Of a stretch of DNA of 64,000 bases, positions 40,754 to 50,225 are shown in pieces. The notes below the pieces were generated by a model, which saw only the letters and a program-made list of their open reading frames with translations, was not told where the DNA came from and ran no database searches. How positions within the stretch are numbered: the stretch's first letter is position 1; the number at the start of each line of letters is the position of its first letter. Source of the stretch: JBOFBH01 sp051657715 (GTDB taxonomy: Bacteria; Actinomycetota; Actinomycetes; Actinomycetales; Angustibacteraceae); NCBI GenBank assembly GCA_051657715.1, contig JBOFLF010000046.1, positions 1 to 64,000 on the forward strand, read 5' to 3'. A program made the position numbers and the translations under genes.

Positions 40754-42091
40754 ATGGATCGCCAGCAGGAGTTCGTGCTCCGCACCATCGAGGAACGAGA
40801 CATCCGGTTCGTCAGGCTGTGGTTCACCGACGTGCTGGGCACGTTGAAGTCCGTGGCGATCGCACCCGCCGAGCTGGAGGGGGCGTTCTCCGAGGGCATC
40901 GGCTTCGACGGCAGCGCGATCGAGGGGTTCGCCCGGGTGTTTGAGGCCGACATGCTCGCCCGGCCGGATCCGAGCACGTTCCAGGTGCTCCCGTGGCGAC
41001 GGGAGAACCCGGGCACCGCGCGGATGTTCTGCGACATTCTGCTGCCGGATGGCACCCCCTCGCCGGCTGATCCGCGGCATGTCCTCAAGCGTGCGTTGGC
41101 GAAGGCGGCGGACCTCGGCTTCACCTTCTACACCCACCCGGAGATCGAGTTCTTCCTCTTCGAGCAGGGCCGTGAGCCCGGCCGCCCCCCGGTTCCGGTA
41201 GACCAGGCCGGGTTCTTCGACCATGTGCCGCACGGCACCGCCCACGACTTCCGCCGGCAGGCAATCAGCCTGCTGGAGTCGATGGGGATCTCTGTGGAGT
41301 TCAGTCACCACGAGGGTGCGCCCGGCCAGAACGAGATCGACCTGCGCTACGCGGACGCGCTCACCACAGCCGACAACATCATGACGTTCCGTGCGGTGAT
41401 CAAGGAGGTCGCTCTGGAGCAGGGCATCTTCGCCAGCTTCATGCCCAAGCCCTTGGCCGACCAGCCCGGATCCGGCATGCACACCCACCTGTCGCTGTTC
41501 GCCGGGGAGGGCAACGCGTTCCACGACGCGTCCGCGCCGTACCACCTGAGCCCGCTGGCTCGGCAGTTCATCGCCGGTCTGCTCCGGTACGCCACGGAGA
41601 CGACCGCTGTCACCAACCAGTGGGTGAACTCCTACAAGCGGATCCTCGGCGGCGGCGAGGCCCCGGCGCATGTGTGCTGGGGGCACAACAACCGGTCCGC
41701 GCTGGTCCGGGTGCCGATGTACAAGCCGGCCAAGGGGCAGTCCACCCGGGTCGAGGTCCGGTCGGTAGATCCGGCGTGCAACCCGTACCTGGCGTTCGCC
41801 GTCCTCCTCATGGCCGGGCTCAAGGGGGTTGAGGACGCCTGCGAGCTGCCGAACGAGGCCGAGGACGACGTCTGGCGGCTCTCCGACGCCGAGCGCCGCA
41901 GCCTGGGGATCCAGCCGCTGCCAACCTCGCTGGCCGAGGCGATCGCGGCCATGGAGGGCAGCGAGCTGGTCGCGCAGACCCTCGGGGAGCACGTGTTCGA
42001 CTTCTTCCTGCGCAACAAGCGCACGGAGTGGCGGGAGTACCGCACCCAGGTCTCCCAGTTCGAGCTGGACCGCTACCTGCCGATGCTGTGA
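40754..42091 (+). CDS. glnA2: Glutamine synthetase, GlnA2 type
   Basis: A 445-residue glutamine synthetase. MDRQQEFVLRTIEERDIRFVRLWFTDVLGTLKSVAIAP matches mycobacterial GlnA2 almost word for word, fixing ATG 40754. Metal and substrate motifs: EIEFFLF, EGAPGQNEIDLRYADAL, KPLADQPGSGMHTHLSLF, and NRSALVRVP with RVEVRSVDPACNPYLAFA. At the adenylylation loop the sequence is EDDVWRLSDAE (Trp near residue 373) where GlnA has Tyr, so GlnE cannot modify it there. TACGAT ends seven bases before ATG. Followed after 133 bp by glnE. Confidence 0.94.
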   Translation: MDRQQEFVLRTIEERDIRFVRLWFTDVLGTLKSVAIAPAELEGAFSEGIGFDGSAIEGFARVFEADMLARPDPSTFQVLPWRRENPGTARMFCDILLPDGTPSPADPRHVLKRALAKAADLGFTFYTHPEIEFFLFEQGREPGRPPVPVDQAGFFDHVPHGTAHDFRRQAISLLESMGISVEFSHHEGAPGQNEIDLRYADALTTADNIMTFRAVIKEVALEQGIFASFMPKPLADQPGSGMHTHLSLFAGEGNAFHDASAPYHLSPLARQFIAGLLRYATETTAVTNQWVNSYKRILGGGEAPAHVCWGHNNRSALVRVPMYKPAKGQSTRVEVRSVDPACNPYLAFAVLLMAGLKGVEDACELPNEAEDDVWRLSDAERRSLGIQPLPTSLAEAIAAMEGSELVAQTLGEHVFDFFLRNKRTEWREYRTQVSQFELDRYLPML

Positions 42092-42224
42092 CCACTGTGG
42101 CGCTGCCTGCCTGGGGCTGGGTGCCGTCGGCGTTCGCCGCAGGGGCCGGTTCGCCGGAGCCGGACGCCGAGCGGGGTGAGCGGACCGTCAAGGACTGGCT
42201 TGAGGGGCGAGCCGGTTTCCGCGG

Positions 42225-45200
42225 ATGAGCACCTCACTGCCGTCGAGCCGGCCCAGCAGTCCCGAAGGGCGGCTGGCCAGGCTGGGCTTCACCGACCCGG
42301 CCCAAGCCCAGGCGCTCCTCAGCGACCCGGCCCTGGCGGGTCTGGCGGACCCGCTGGAGGAGTTGTTCGAGGACGGGCCGCTGGTCGCGCTGGCCGAGGT
42401 TGCCGACCCGGATCTGGCCTTGCGCGGCCTGGTCCGGCTGATGGCGGCACTGCGGGAGCTGGTCGAGCGTGGTCCCGACGATCCCGGCGTGGTTCGCATC
42501 GACATCTCACACCTGGTGCAGGCGATCCGGGTGCCGGGTCCAGTGCGCACCCGGCTGTTCGCCGTCCTGGGCTCATCGGCGGCTCTCGCCGATCATCTGG
42601 TGCGGCACCCCGAGCAGTGGACGGCGCTCACCGAGAACCAGCCGTGGTCAGCCGAGGATCTGCGTGCCGACCTGCTGGTCGCGGTGGGCGCTGAGCCGAC
42701 GGACGTCGAACCGACGGCCGTCGTCGGTGGTCCGCTGGGCCGGGACCGGTTGCGGGTCGCCTACCGCCGCCGGCTGTTGTCGATCGCCGGGCGCGACCTG
42801 GCTGCCGCCAGCCCGACAGCCGTGCTGCCGCAGGTGGGCCGCGAGCTGGCGGATCTTGCTGGTGCGGCGTTGGAGGCGGCGCTCGCGATCGCTCGTGCCG
42901 AGCTGCCCGCGGATCTCATCCCGTGTCGGCTCGCGGTGATCGGGATGGGCAAGTGCGGGGGTCAGGAGCTGAACTACGTCAGCGATGTGGATGTCATCTT
43001 CGTGGCCGAGCCGGTCCTGCCCACGAACCTGTCCGGCCACTCGCACGAGGCTGGCCACTCGCACGACGTCGTTGCGCCCGCGGCGGCGGGGGATGCGGTC
43101 CAGGCTGCGTTGCGCACCGCGACCCGGCTGGCCGCGGGGATCATGCGGGTCTGCTCGGCCGCGGGCGGCGAGCCCGCGCTGTGGGCGGTCGACGCAGCGC
43201 TGCGGCCGGAGGGTGTCCAGGGGGCGTTGGTGCGTACCCTGGACAGCCACCTGGCGTACTACCAGCGGTGGGCGAAGACCTGGGAGTTCCAGGCACTGCT
43301 CAAGGCTCGCCCGGTGGCCGGGGACCGGCTGCTGGGCGCCGCCTACGTCGATGCGGTCCGTCCGTTGGTCTGGCAGGCCGCCGAGCGTGCGGACTTCGTC
43401 CCGGATGTGCAGGCGATGCGTCGCCGGGTCGAGGATCACGTCCCGGTCCACGAGGCGGACCGTCAGCTCAAGCTCGGGCCGGGTGGGTTGCGAGACGTCG
43501 AGTTCAGCGTCCAACTCCTACAGCTGGTCCACGGTCGGGTCGATCCATCCGTCCGTCTGGCGCCCACGCTGGACGCGCTGGACGCGCTGGCCGTCGGCGG
43601 GTACGTCGGGCGCGACGACGCCGCTGCCCTGGACACCGCCTACCGCTTCCTGCGGGTTCTGGAGCACCGGCTCCAGTTGTTCCGGTTGCGCCGCACCCAC
43701 CTGATGCCGACCGCCGAGCAGGATCTGCGCCGCCTCGGGCGCCAGCTGCAGCACCGGGTCGCGCCGGCCCGGGGGGTGGTCGCGCAGCAGCACGTGCAGG
43801 CCCGCGAGATCCGGCGGTTGCACGAGCGGTTGTTCTATCGGCCGCTGCTCGGTGCCGTCGCCCGGTTGTCCACCGATGAGGTCCGGCTCACCTCCGACGC
43901 CGCTCGCGCTCGGCTGCGGGCACTGGGTTATCAGGATCCGGCCGGTGCGTTGCGGCACCTGGAGTCCTTGACCGACGGCGTCAGCCGGCGGGCCGCGATC
44001 CAGCGTCAGCTGCTGCCGGTGATGCTCGGCTGGTTCGCCGACGAGGCCGACCCGGACGCCGGGCTGCTGGCCTTCCGGCGGATCAGCGAGGAGCTCGGCC
44101 GTACCCACTGGTACCTGAAGATGCTGCGGGACAGCGCATCCGCGGCCGAGCGGCTGGCGCATGTGCTGGCCCGCAGCCGGTTCGCCGCAGACCTGCTGGT
44201 CGGTGCGCCGGAGTCGGTGCAGGTGCTGGGTGACGACTCGGGGTTGCGCCCCCGGCCTGCTGAGCACCTGGCCGTCGAGGTCCGCGTGACTGCTGTGCGG
44301 CACCAGGACCCGAGGCGGGCGATCACCGCGGCGCGCGCGGTGCGCCGTCGCGAGCTGTTCCGGGTGGCGGCCGCGGACCTGCTGGGCGGCCTGCCGCTGA
44401 ACGAAGTCGAACGGGCGCTCACGGATGTGGCCGTGGCGCTGGTGGACGCTGGTCTGGCGGTGGCCTGCCGGCAGGTCGAACGCCAGCGGGGGGGTTCGCT
44501 GCCGACTCGCCTGTTGGTGGTGGCGATGGGTCGGTTCGGCGGGGGTGAGCTGGGGTACGGCAGTGACGCGGACGTGATGTTCGTGCACGATCCGTTCCCA
44601 GGGGCTGCCCCGGACGACGCCCAGCGCGCGGCGCTCGCCGTGGTCGCCGAGCTGCGCCGGCTCCTGGCGGGTGCTGGTCCGGACCCGGCCTTGCAGCTGG
44701 ACGCAGACTTGCGTCCGGAGGGCAGACAGGGGCCGGTGGTGCGGTCGTTGGCCTCGTACGCGGCCTACTACGCGCGCTGGTCGCTGGTGTGGGAGGCGCA
44801 GGCTCTGCTGCGAGCCACTCCGATCGCCGGGGACGAGGGGCTGGCCGCCCGCTTCAGCGACCTAGTGGCTCCGGTGCGGTGGCCAGCGGGCGGGCTGCCG
44901 GAGAGCGCGGTCCGCGAGATCCGCCGGATCAAGGCCCGGGTGGAGTCGGAGCGGTTGCCCCGGGGCATCGATCCGCACCGTCACCTCAAACTTGGCCGGG
45001 GTGGTCTGGCCGACGTGGAGTGGACCGTCCAGCTGCTGCAGCTGCAGCACGCGCACGACGTCCCGGCGTTGCGGCACACCGGGACCATGACCGCGCTTCG
45101 GGTGGCTGCCGAAGCTGGTGTGCTGACTGGTCAGGACGCCGACGTCCTGGCGGACGCCTGGACGCAGGCGTCCAGGCTGCGCAACGCGGCAGTGCTGTCC

Positions 45201-45362
45201 CGTGGCCGGCCCACCGACGTGCTGCCCTCGGACGTGCGGGAGTTGGACGGTATCGCCCGGGTCGTCGGATACCCGCCGGGGCAGGCAGCCCAGCTCGTCG
45301 AGGATCACGCCCGCCGCTCCCGACGAGCCCGGGCGGTCGTCGAACGGGTCTTCTACGGCTGA
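42225..45362 (+). CDS. glnE: Glutamine synthetase adenylyltransferase/adenylyl-removing enzyme
   Basis: A 1045-residue two-headed nucleotidyltransferase that switches GlnA activity. The first catalytic domain has VIGMGKCGGQELNYVSDVDVIFV near residue 235, the second VVAMGRFGGGELGYGSDADVMFVH near residue 765; both contain the GG...D.D pattern. Each is followed by its helical domain with LKLGPGGLRDVEFSVQLLQL and LKLGRGGLADVEWTVQLLQL. After the first site is an insertion with a short repeat (GHSHEAGHSHDV). ATG 42225 has only a weak ribosome site. The substrate is GlnA at 50.5 kb. Confidence 0.95.
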   Translation: MSTSLPSSRPSSPEGRLARLGFTDPAQAQALLSDPALAGLADPLEELFEDGPLVALAEVADPDLALRGLVRLMAALRELVERGPDDPGVVRIDISHLVQAIRVPGPVRTRLFAVLGSSAALADHLVRHPEQWTALTENQPWSAEDLRADLLVAVGAEPTDVEPTAVVGGPLGRDRLRVAYRRRLLSIAGRDLAAASPTAVLPQVGRELADLAGAALEAALAIARAELPADLIPCRLAVIGMGKCGGQELNYVSDVDVIFVAEPVLPTNLSGHSHEAGHSHDVVAPAAAGDAVQAALRTATRLAAGIMRVCSAAGGEPALWAVDAALRPEGVQGALVRTLDSHLAYYQRWAKTWEFQALLKARPVAGDRLLGAAYVDAVRPLVWQAAERADFVPDVQAMRRRVEDHVPVHEADRQLKLGPGGLRDVEFSVQLLQLVHGRVDPSVRLAPTLDALDALAVGGYVGRDDAAALDTAYRFLRVLEHRLQLFRLRRTHLMPTAEQDLRRLGRQLQHRVAPARGVVAQQHVQAREIRRLHERLFYRPLLGAVARLSTDEVRLTSDAARARLRALGYQDPAGALRHLESLTDGVSRRAAIQRQLLPVMLGWFADEADPDAGLLAFRRISEELGRTHWYLKMLRDSASAAERLAHVLARSRFAADLLVGAPESVQVLGDDSGLRPRPAEHLAVEVRVTAVRHQDPRRAITAARAVRRRELFRVAAADLLGGLPLNEVERALTDVAVALVDAGLAVACRQVERQRGGSLPTRLLVVAMGRFGGGELGYGSDADVMFVHDPFPGAAPDDAQRAALAVVAELRRLLAGAGPDPALQLDADLRPEGRQGPVVRSLASYAAYYARWSLVWEAQALLRATPIAGDEGLAARFSDLVAPVRWPAGGLPESAVREIRRIKARVESERLPRGIDPHRHLKLGRGGLADVEWTVQLLQLQHAHDVPALRHTGTMTALRVAAEAGVLTGQDADVLADAWTQASRLRNAAVLSRGRPTDVLPSDVRELDGIARVVGYPPGQAAQLVEDHARRSRRARAVVERVFYG

Positions 45363-45446
45363 ACCTTCTCCCGCTGACCGCTGACCGCTGACCGGCCGGC
45401 GAGGAGCAGCAGCGGCGCTGAAAGCCTACGAAGGCGAGCGGGGTGG

Positions 45447-46463
45447 TTAGGTGTCTCGGTGGCACCGGCCGGCGCCGAGCGCGGCAAGGCCCTGCAGATC
45501 CCCGGGACCGAAGGCCCATCTGCCGGTCTTACCGTGCATCAGCTCGGTGGTGGCGCGCACGTGCCCCAGCCCGACGACGTGCCCCAGCTCGTGCAGCAGG
45601 ATGGCCCGCGCGGTGTCGGGGCGGCCGGCCGCCAGCAGACCGGCGAAGGCCTGGGCGTCCAGCGCGACCTGGCCGGTGACATAGCGGCGGGACTGCGGGC
45701 CGTCGGTCGCGATCGCGGTGCTGCCGCCCACCCCCGCGACGGTGCCGGCCAACGCCGGGAACTGCTTCTCGTCGGTCCAGGCGATCAACACCGGCGCCCA
45801 CCGGTTCCCGTATCGGTCCGGTTGCCGAGCCACGCGATCCGCCCGCGCCGGCTCGTCGGTTTGCCCGTCCGCGACGAACGCCAGGCCGGTGGCGCGGCTG
45901 ATCTCGTCGAATGCCTGCTGCACGAGGGCCAGCCCGCCGTCCGGCAGGTCCTGCTCGTTGACCACGTAGTGCACCGGTCGGCACGGGTCGTAGGTGACCG
46001 GGTCGCCGTCCGGCAGGACGGCCATGTACTGGTGCGGCCCGTGGGTTGTAGGGGTGACGACAGGCAACACCCGGGTGTGTCGTGCGTCCTTCGGCAGTGG
46101 AGGATGGTCGGAGCGGCCCAGACCAGCCGGCGACCAGGTCACGATCACGATCACGACGGTGAGCACCGCCATCGTCGCTGTGATCGCGATCGAGCGTCGA
46201 CGGTGTCGCGGGGGCTTTGGCCAGACGACCTGCGCCTCAGCACAGCTGTCCCCGGTGGTGGGGACGGCTTCGTCGAACACCGGGTCGGCGGACGGCCCGG
46301 CCAACCAGGACCCGCTCGTGGCGGGTACCGCGCTGTCGGCCGGGGTGGCGACCGGGTGCACAGCCCGGTGGGAGGCGAGGTCGATGCCGTCGAGGCGGTC
46401 GAGCTCCTCCAAGCGCCGCATCATCTGCTCGTAGCGGCGTCGTGCCTGGCGCTCGGTGCTCAC
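45447..46463 (-). CDS. Membrane-anchored matrixin-like metalloprotease
   Basis: A 338-residue protein. Residues 1-about 100 are cytoplasmic, with a helix-rich start (ERQARRRYEQMMRRLEELDRLDGI) and a proline-rich part; one membrane helix (IAITATMAVLTVVIVIVTW) follows, then an extracellular catalytic domain. The zinc site is HELGHVVGLGHV near residue 300 with the downstream Met of TELMHG as the Met-turn. GTG 46463 follows AGGGG at good spacing; upstream in-frame sequence is not protein-like. Substrate unknown. Confidence 0.85.
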   Translation of the reverse strand: MSTERQARRRYEQMMRRLEELDRLDGIDLASHRAVHPVATPADSAVPATSGSWLAGPSADPVFDEAVPTTGDSCAEAQVVWPKPPRHRRRSIAITATMAVLTVVIVIVTWSPAGLGRSDHPPLPKDARHTRVLPVVTPTTHGPHQYMAVLPDGDPVTYDPCRPVHYVVNEQDLPDGGLALVQQAFDEISRATGLAFVADGQTDEPARADRVARQPDRYGNRWAPVLIAWTDEKQFPALAGTVAGVGGSTAIATDGPQSRRYVTGQVALDAQAFAGLLAAGRPDTARAILLHELGHVVGLGHVRATTELMHGKTGRWAFGPGDLQGLAALGAGRCHRDT

Positions 46464-46716
46464 GCTCGCCCCTCCCACCGGTCGGTCTGTGCCAGTGGTG
46501 GGGATCGTCGACAGGATGGGGTGCCTTGAGCGGGGGAGCTGCTCGAGGACGTCAGCGCGGCGTTGGTCCACCCAGACGGCGCAGCGGCGCTGACGCCGCA
46601 CTCACCTGCCCGGAGCAGCGCTGGCCGACGGACGCCGGGAGGCCGTCACGAGGTCGGCGTCCGGGTTTGCCGTGCTGCGATCTGCGGCCGAGGCGTTTAT
46701 CGGGCTCGCCCGGGGC

Positions 46717-47499
46717 TCAGATGCCTTTGAGGTTGGTCCGGGGGAGGCGACGCATCGCGGCGGTGCTTTCCTGGTCCCGGAACTGCCAGTTGCCCTGGCT
46801 CCCGGTGACCGACCAGAACGGCATAAAAGCCACCGCCCGCCTGGTGCGGGCCAGGTATGCGTGGTCCGCGGCGATCAGCTCGGCCCGGCGGGCGTGCACC
46901 TGGTAGGCCGCCGGGAGCAGCCCGCGACCCCACTCGGTGACGGCAATCCGGCTGCCCTTGGGGATCAGGTCGAGCCACCGCTGGAAGCGCAGGTCCTCCT
47001 CCATCGGCAGCATCTTCTCGATCCGCTGGGCGTAGCTGTCGATGCCGTAGACGTCCACGTGGACCGGGTCGACGATGAACGCGCCGGAGTACCCGTTGCC
47101 GCCCTCGCGGTACTGCGAGCCGGCCGAGATCATGCCGACCTTGACCCGTCCTTCGCCCCCCTCGCGGATGGCTTGGGAGAACCGTACGAACTCCCGCCTG
47201 AACTGGGCGGAGGGGAGGTTGGGTTCGCCGGTGCCGGACAGCGACCCCTCCACCTCGTGCCAGTAGGTGGCGACCGTTCCCCGCGGCGCGGTGGCCGCCC
47301 AGGACCGCAGCGACTTCGGTTCCAGGTTCCGGAAACTGACCCAGTGGACGATCCTGCTGGGAATTCCCTTGTCCCGAAACCGGTCGGGGGTGGAGTCGTG
47401 GTCGTGGTAGACCCGGATGATCTCCAACCGGCCCAACTTCCGCTCAGCATCTTCCAGGTGGGTAAGGGTCGGCTGGGTCGGTCGGGCTCCGATCAGCAC
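46717..47499 (-). CDS. Glycoside-hydrolase-like TIM-barrel protein lacking a signal peptide
   Basis: A 260-residue protein that looks like a small endoglycanase or mannanase-type barrel: LTHLEDAERKLGRLEIIRVYHDHDSTPD, ISAGSQYREGGNGYSGAFIVDPVHVDVYGIDSYA, RIAVTEWGRG (possible nucleophile Glu) and FMPFWSVTGSQGNWQFRD. Related actinobacterial proteins are exported, but this one begins directly with the fold and has no leader. GTG 47499 follows GAGG by six bases. It may be a truncated former exoenzyme or a cytoplasmic variant; the sugar target is unknown. Confidence 0.6.
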   Translation of the reverse strand: MLIGARPTQPTLTHLEDAERKLGRLEIIRVYHDHDSTPDRFRDKGIPSRIVHWVSFRNLEPKSLRSWAATAPRGTVATYWHEVEGSLSGTGEPNLPSAQFRREFVRFSQAIREGGEGRVKVGMISAGSQYREGGNGYSGAFIVDPVHVDVYGIDSYAQRIEKMLPMEEDLRFQRWLDLIPKGSRIAVTEWGRGLLPAAYQVHARRAELIAADHAYLARTRRAVAFMPFWSVTGSQGNWQFRDQESTAAMRRLPRTNLKGI

Positions 47500-47678
47500 G
47501 GCACACCTCGCAAGGGTCCGGCCGCCTGGACGTGAGCTGGTTCGGTCTCGATCACCTGCAGCGGGATTGGGCAGGCACCTTCAACTACTGAGAGAGAGAA
47601 ATCATTCACCTTCAGTAGTTTAGGGAGTGGGAGTCTCCTGCGGGCTCAATGGTTCGGGTTCAATCCAGTGGTCGAGGC

Positions 47679-48071
47679 TCAATCCACCGTGGCCGCGATG
47701 GCTTCGATCTCGATCAGCCACTCGGGCTCGAGCAGCTGAGAGCAGACGACGGTGCGGGCCGCCACGTGGTCACCGAGATGTCGGCGAAGAATGGCCACGT
47801 TCGCCGGGTCGAATGACGGATCGGCGAGGTAGCAGCGCAGGCTCACCAGATCCGCGTAACCCATTCCGGCACTGCGCAGCGCGGCGTCCAGGTGCGCCCA
47901 GGCCAGCTCGGCCTGAGCCTCGAAGCTGGCGGGCATCGTCGTCCCGTCCTGTTCGAACCCGTTGAGGCCGCTGATGTGCAGGGTGCGTGCCCCGGCCGGG
48001 ACCTCCACCGCATGGGCGTAGTTGTTGTACGGCGGGAACGACTCGGCGGGATTGTGCGGGATGAGCGCCAT
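47679..48071 (-). CDS. RidA-family protein
   Basis: A 130-residue member of the YjgF/YER057c/UK114 superfamily, which hydrolyse reactive enamines or imines or have related roles. Characteristic parts are YAHAVEVPAGARTLHISGLNGFEQDG, QAELAWAHLDAALRSAGMGYADLVSLRCYL and ARTVVCSQLLEPEWLIEIEAIA. The Arg in VAARTVV is at the usual substrate-carboxylate position. ATG 48071 has GGAGG nine bases upstream. It stands alone between unrelated genes. Confidence 0.87.
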   Translation of the reverse strand: MALIPHNPAESFPPYNNYAHAVEVPAGARTLHISGLNGFEQDGTTMPASFEAQAELAWAHLDAALRSAGMGYADLVSLRCYLADPSFDPANVAILRRHLGDHVAARTVVCSQLLEPEWLIEIEAIAATVD

Positions 48072-48577
48072 GGCGGTGATCCTCCCATGTGGGTCACCAG
48101 CCGTCGGCGTTCGTCACCCCGAGCCGCGGTGCCCCGTTGATGAGGCCGGACAGGTCCAGGGGTCGGATCGGCGAAGGCGATCAGCGCCGTTACGCCAGCA
48201 CTAGCGCGATCACTGGGTGCCGCAGCATCGGCAGTGCAGCGTCTGGGCGCATCGTGATCCGTTGCGCTAGAGGTACTCTGTGCCCGCTCCACCTAGGCGG
48301 CTGAGCACCGCCAGCTGCCGGCGGCACGGTCACCAAGCCGAGTACGGTGGCGATGAGAATGGCGCTGATCGTGTTGGCGCGCTCGAGCCCGTTCCCTCTC
48401 ATGCGCTGCTCCCGAAGACTCTTGTGTGGCGACGCCCGCCCCTATAGCGTCAGGGAGGCTCACTGGTCGCTGAATGAATCGGCCACGACCTGGCGGTGCG
48501 CAAGCCGAGCGTCGTCACAGCGGATCCAAGGGGGCAATGCGAGATGAGGAAAGAGGAAAGGTGCCTTCCCATCACGC
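48072..48577. other. Gene-poor stretch with one weak small-protein candidate
   Basis: The only plausible gene is a minus-strand 70-residue frame at 48190-48402 (ATG, CGGGAG seven bases upstream) with one hydrophobic segment (TISAILIATVLGLVTVPPAAGG). Sequence beyond that helix is Pro/Arg-rich and looks like readthrough. No RNA gene or strong repeat seen. Confidence 0.4.
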
Positions 48578-49777
48578 GTGAAGCACGTGACAGCGATGCT
48601 GTGGTGTGTCGGATCGATGACAGCGGCGACTCTCGCGCAGCCGGTGCTGGCTTCGGAGAGTCGGGCCGCGGTCGTATCGGCGTCGCAGCGCCAGAATAGC
48701 GAGCCCGGCCTCCACACGGTCGAGCTCGACCACCCGGTGTCGGTCGAGGACGCCGTCCGGTTGACCAGTCAGCTGGACGTCCCGATCGTCGAGTTGCGGA
48801 TGACGGGGGCCGGCGTCCTGGGAGGTCTCGTCCCATCATCTGGTGAAAGCCCGGCGGCCCAGGCATTGTGGGTCGAGTCGGCGTTCACGGCCCGTTTCGG
48901 ACGCGCGCCGGCTGTGTCGGCTGTTGTGGTGGAGGCTGATGGCGGGAGCGTGGTCGACGAACGGGTACGTTCCACTCTCACTGCAGCGGCACCGGCGCGC
49001 CTGACAGACACTCCAGGCGGCATGTCGGCGCCCGTCACCGGATTGATCAGGGGGAGGACCATCGGGCCGCGGCAGGCTCCGCAAGACTTCGATTCGCACT
49101 TTCCGTCGTCCTGGGTTGGGCTGGCCTACACCAGGCGCGGTCCAGGCCCGCCGAGGCGTGCCACGGACAACAACTTCCTCTATAACGCCAGATTCGGCGC
49201 CCGGCCGTCCAACTTCCCAGACGACTGGGGCCTCGAGATGGGGATGACGCTCTACAACCCGGCCCTCAGCGGTCTGCCGCGGCCGGCCTGTGGGCTCGAC
49301 GGCGGCGATTCGGACGACGACTTCTGGGCCAAGACGTGGAACACCAACGGAGCGGTCTGGGGGACTAACGTGCCACCCGGGTCGGCACCCTACGCTGACT
49401 ACAACATCCAGAGCGACGACTGCAACGCCAACTCGCTCGAGCTCGGCATCGGCTTTCCCCGGGCGCTCCGGCAGGGCGTTATCTACGTGGTGTTCTCCGA
49501 AACCGGCGCGGGTACCCAACCCCGCTCACCCATGTCGGCGAGCATGGCGTTGAAGAGCAACGACTGCAACAACATTGGTAGCGCCCCCAATACCGACTGC
49601 ATGGGCCTCAACACCCGGCGTCGTCCACCCGCTGGCGTCGAACCTACCCGACCCTTAGTTGGCCGTGGCCGGGGATGGACTGTGCCGGCGTGCTTCCAAA
49701 ACTTTGACGGGAGCGACGCTCCAACGAGGACGCCCAACGGGGGCACCGTCCCTGGCGGGCCACCGTGCCCGGCCTGA
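48578..49777 (+). CDS. Secreted protein of unknown function
   Basis: A 399-residue exported protein. Residues 1-about 26 form a signal peptide (MLWCVGSMTAATLAQPVLA, cleavage after Ala). The mature part has an N domain (HTVELDHPVSVEDAVRLTSQLDVPIVELRM) and a C domain rich in Asp, Asn, Trp and Cys (FDSHFPSSWVGLAYTRRG, PACGLDGGDSDDDFWAKTWNTNG, DDCNANSLELGIGFPRAL, NDCNNIGSAPNTDCMG). I do not recognise the family; the cysteines suggest disulfides. GTG 48578 was chosen because it precedes the leader; AGGAAAGG is rather far upstream. Base composition is slightly lower in GC than its neighbours. Confidence 0.65.
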   Translation: MKHVTAMLWCVGSMTAATLAQPVLASESRAAVVSASQRQNSEPGLHTVELDHPVSVEDAVRLTSQLDVPIVELRMTGAGVLGGLVPSSGESPAAQALWVESAFTARFGRAPAVSAVVVEADGGSVVDERVRSTLTAAAPARLTDTPGGMSAPVTGLIRGRTIGPRQAPQDFDSHFPSSWVGLAYTRRGPGPPRRATDNNFLYNARFGARPSNFPDDWGLEMGMTLYNPALSGLPRPACGLDGGDSDDDFWAKTWNTNGAVWGTNVPPGSAPYADYNIQSDDCNANSLELGIGFPRALRQGVIYVVFSETGAGTQPRSPMSASMALKSNDCNNIGSAPNTDCMGLNTRRRPPAGVEPTRPLVGRGRGWTVPACFQNFDGSDAPTRTPNGGTVPGGPPCPA

Positions 49778-49865
49778 CGCGGCACGAAGGGCATCTGCCG
49801 ACATCTGCTCCGCATCGACAGCGGCTGAGCCAGACGTGCGGTCGCATCGAGATGGCGAGTCGCCG

Positions 49866-50225
49866 ATGATGCCGGACAGGTCGGCGAGACGTACGCCCAG
49901 GGCGGCTTCCGCGCTACTTGTGCTCCTTCTTGCGCTGCAGGGCGCGCTCGTCCTGGCCGCGCTCGTCCAGTGGCCGCTCGCGGCCATGCGGTGTGAAGAG
50001 CAGTGGATCTCGGGTCTGGAAGGGTCGTCCTTCTCGCGTGAAGTGCACTGGGAGTCCGTGCATTGCCGGTACGACAACGGAGGCTCGTACCCGGTCGACA
50101 TCAGGTACCCGTTAGAGGGTGCTGCCGCGGGAGCCCTTCTCGGGTCGACGGCGATGGTCGTGACGCTGGTGGTCCTATGGCACGTTCACCGAACATTCCG
50201 GCCGAGTCGGCCGGCTGACGCGTGA
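49866..50225 (+). CDS. Small two-helix membrane protein
   Basis: A 119-residue protein with helices ASALLVLLLALQGALVLAAL and AAAGALLGSTAMVVTLVVLW enclosing an extracellular loop with two cysteines (AMRCEEQW, VHCRYDNGG). ATG 49866 or 49869 is the start. It follows the secreted protein by 88 bp and may belong to the same unit. No family recognised. Confidence 0.6.
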   Translation: MMPDRSARRTPRAASALLVLLLALQGALVLAALVQWPLAAMRCEEQWISGLEGSSFSREVHWESVHCRYDNGGSYPVDIRYPLEGAAAGALLGSTAMVVTLVVLWHVHRTFRPSRPADA

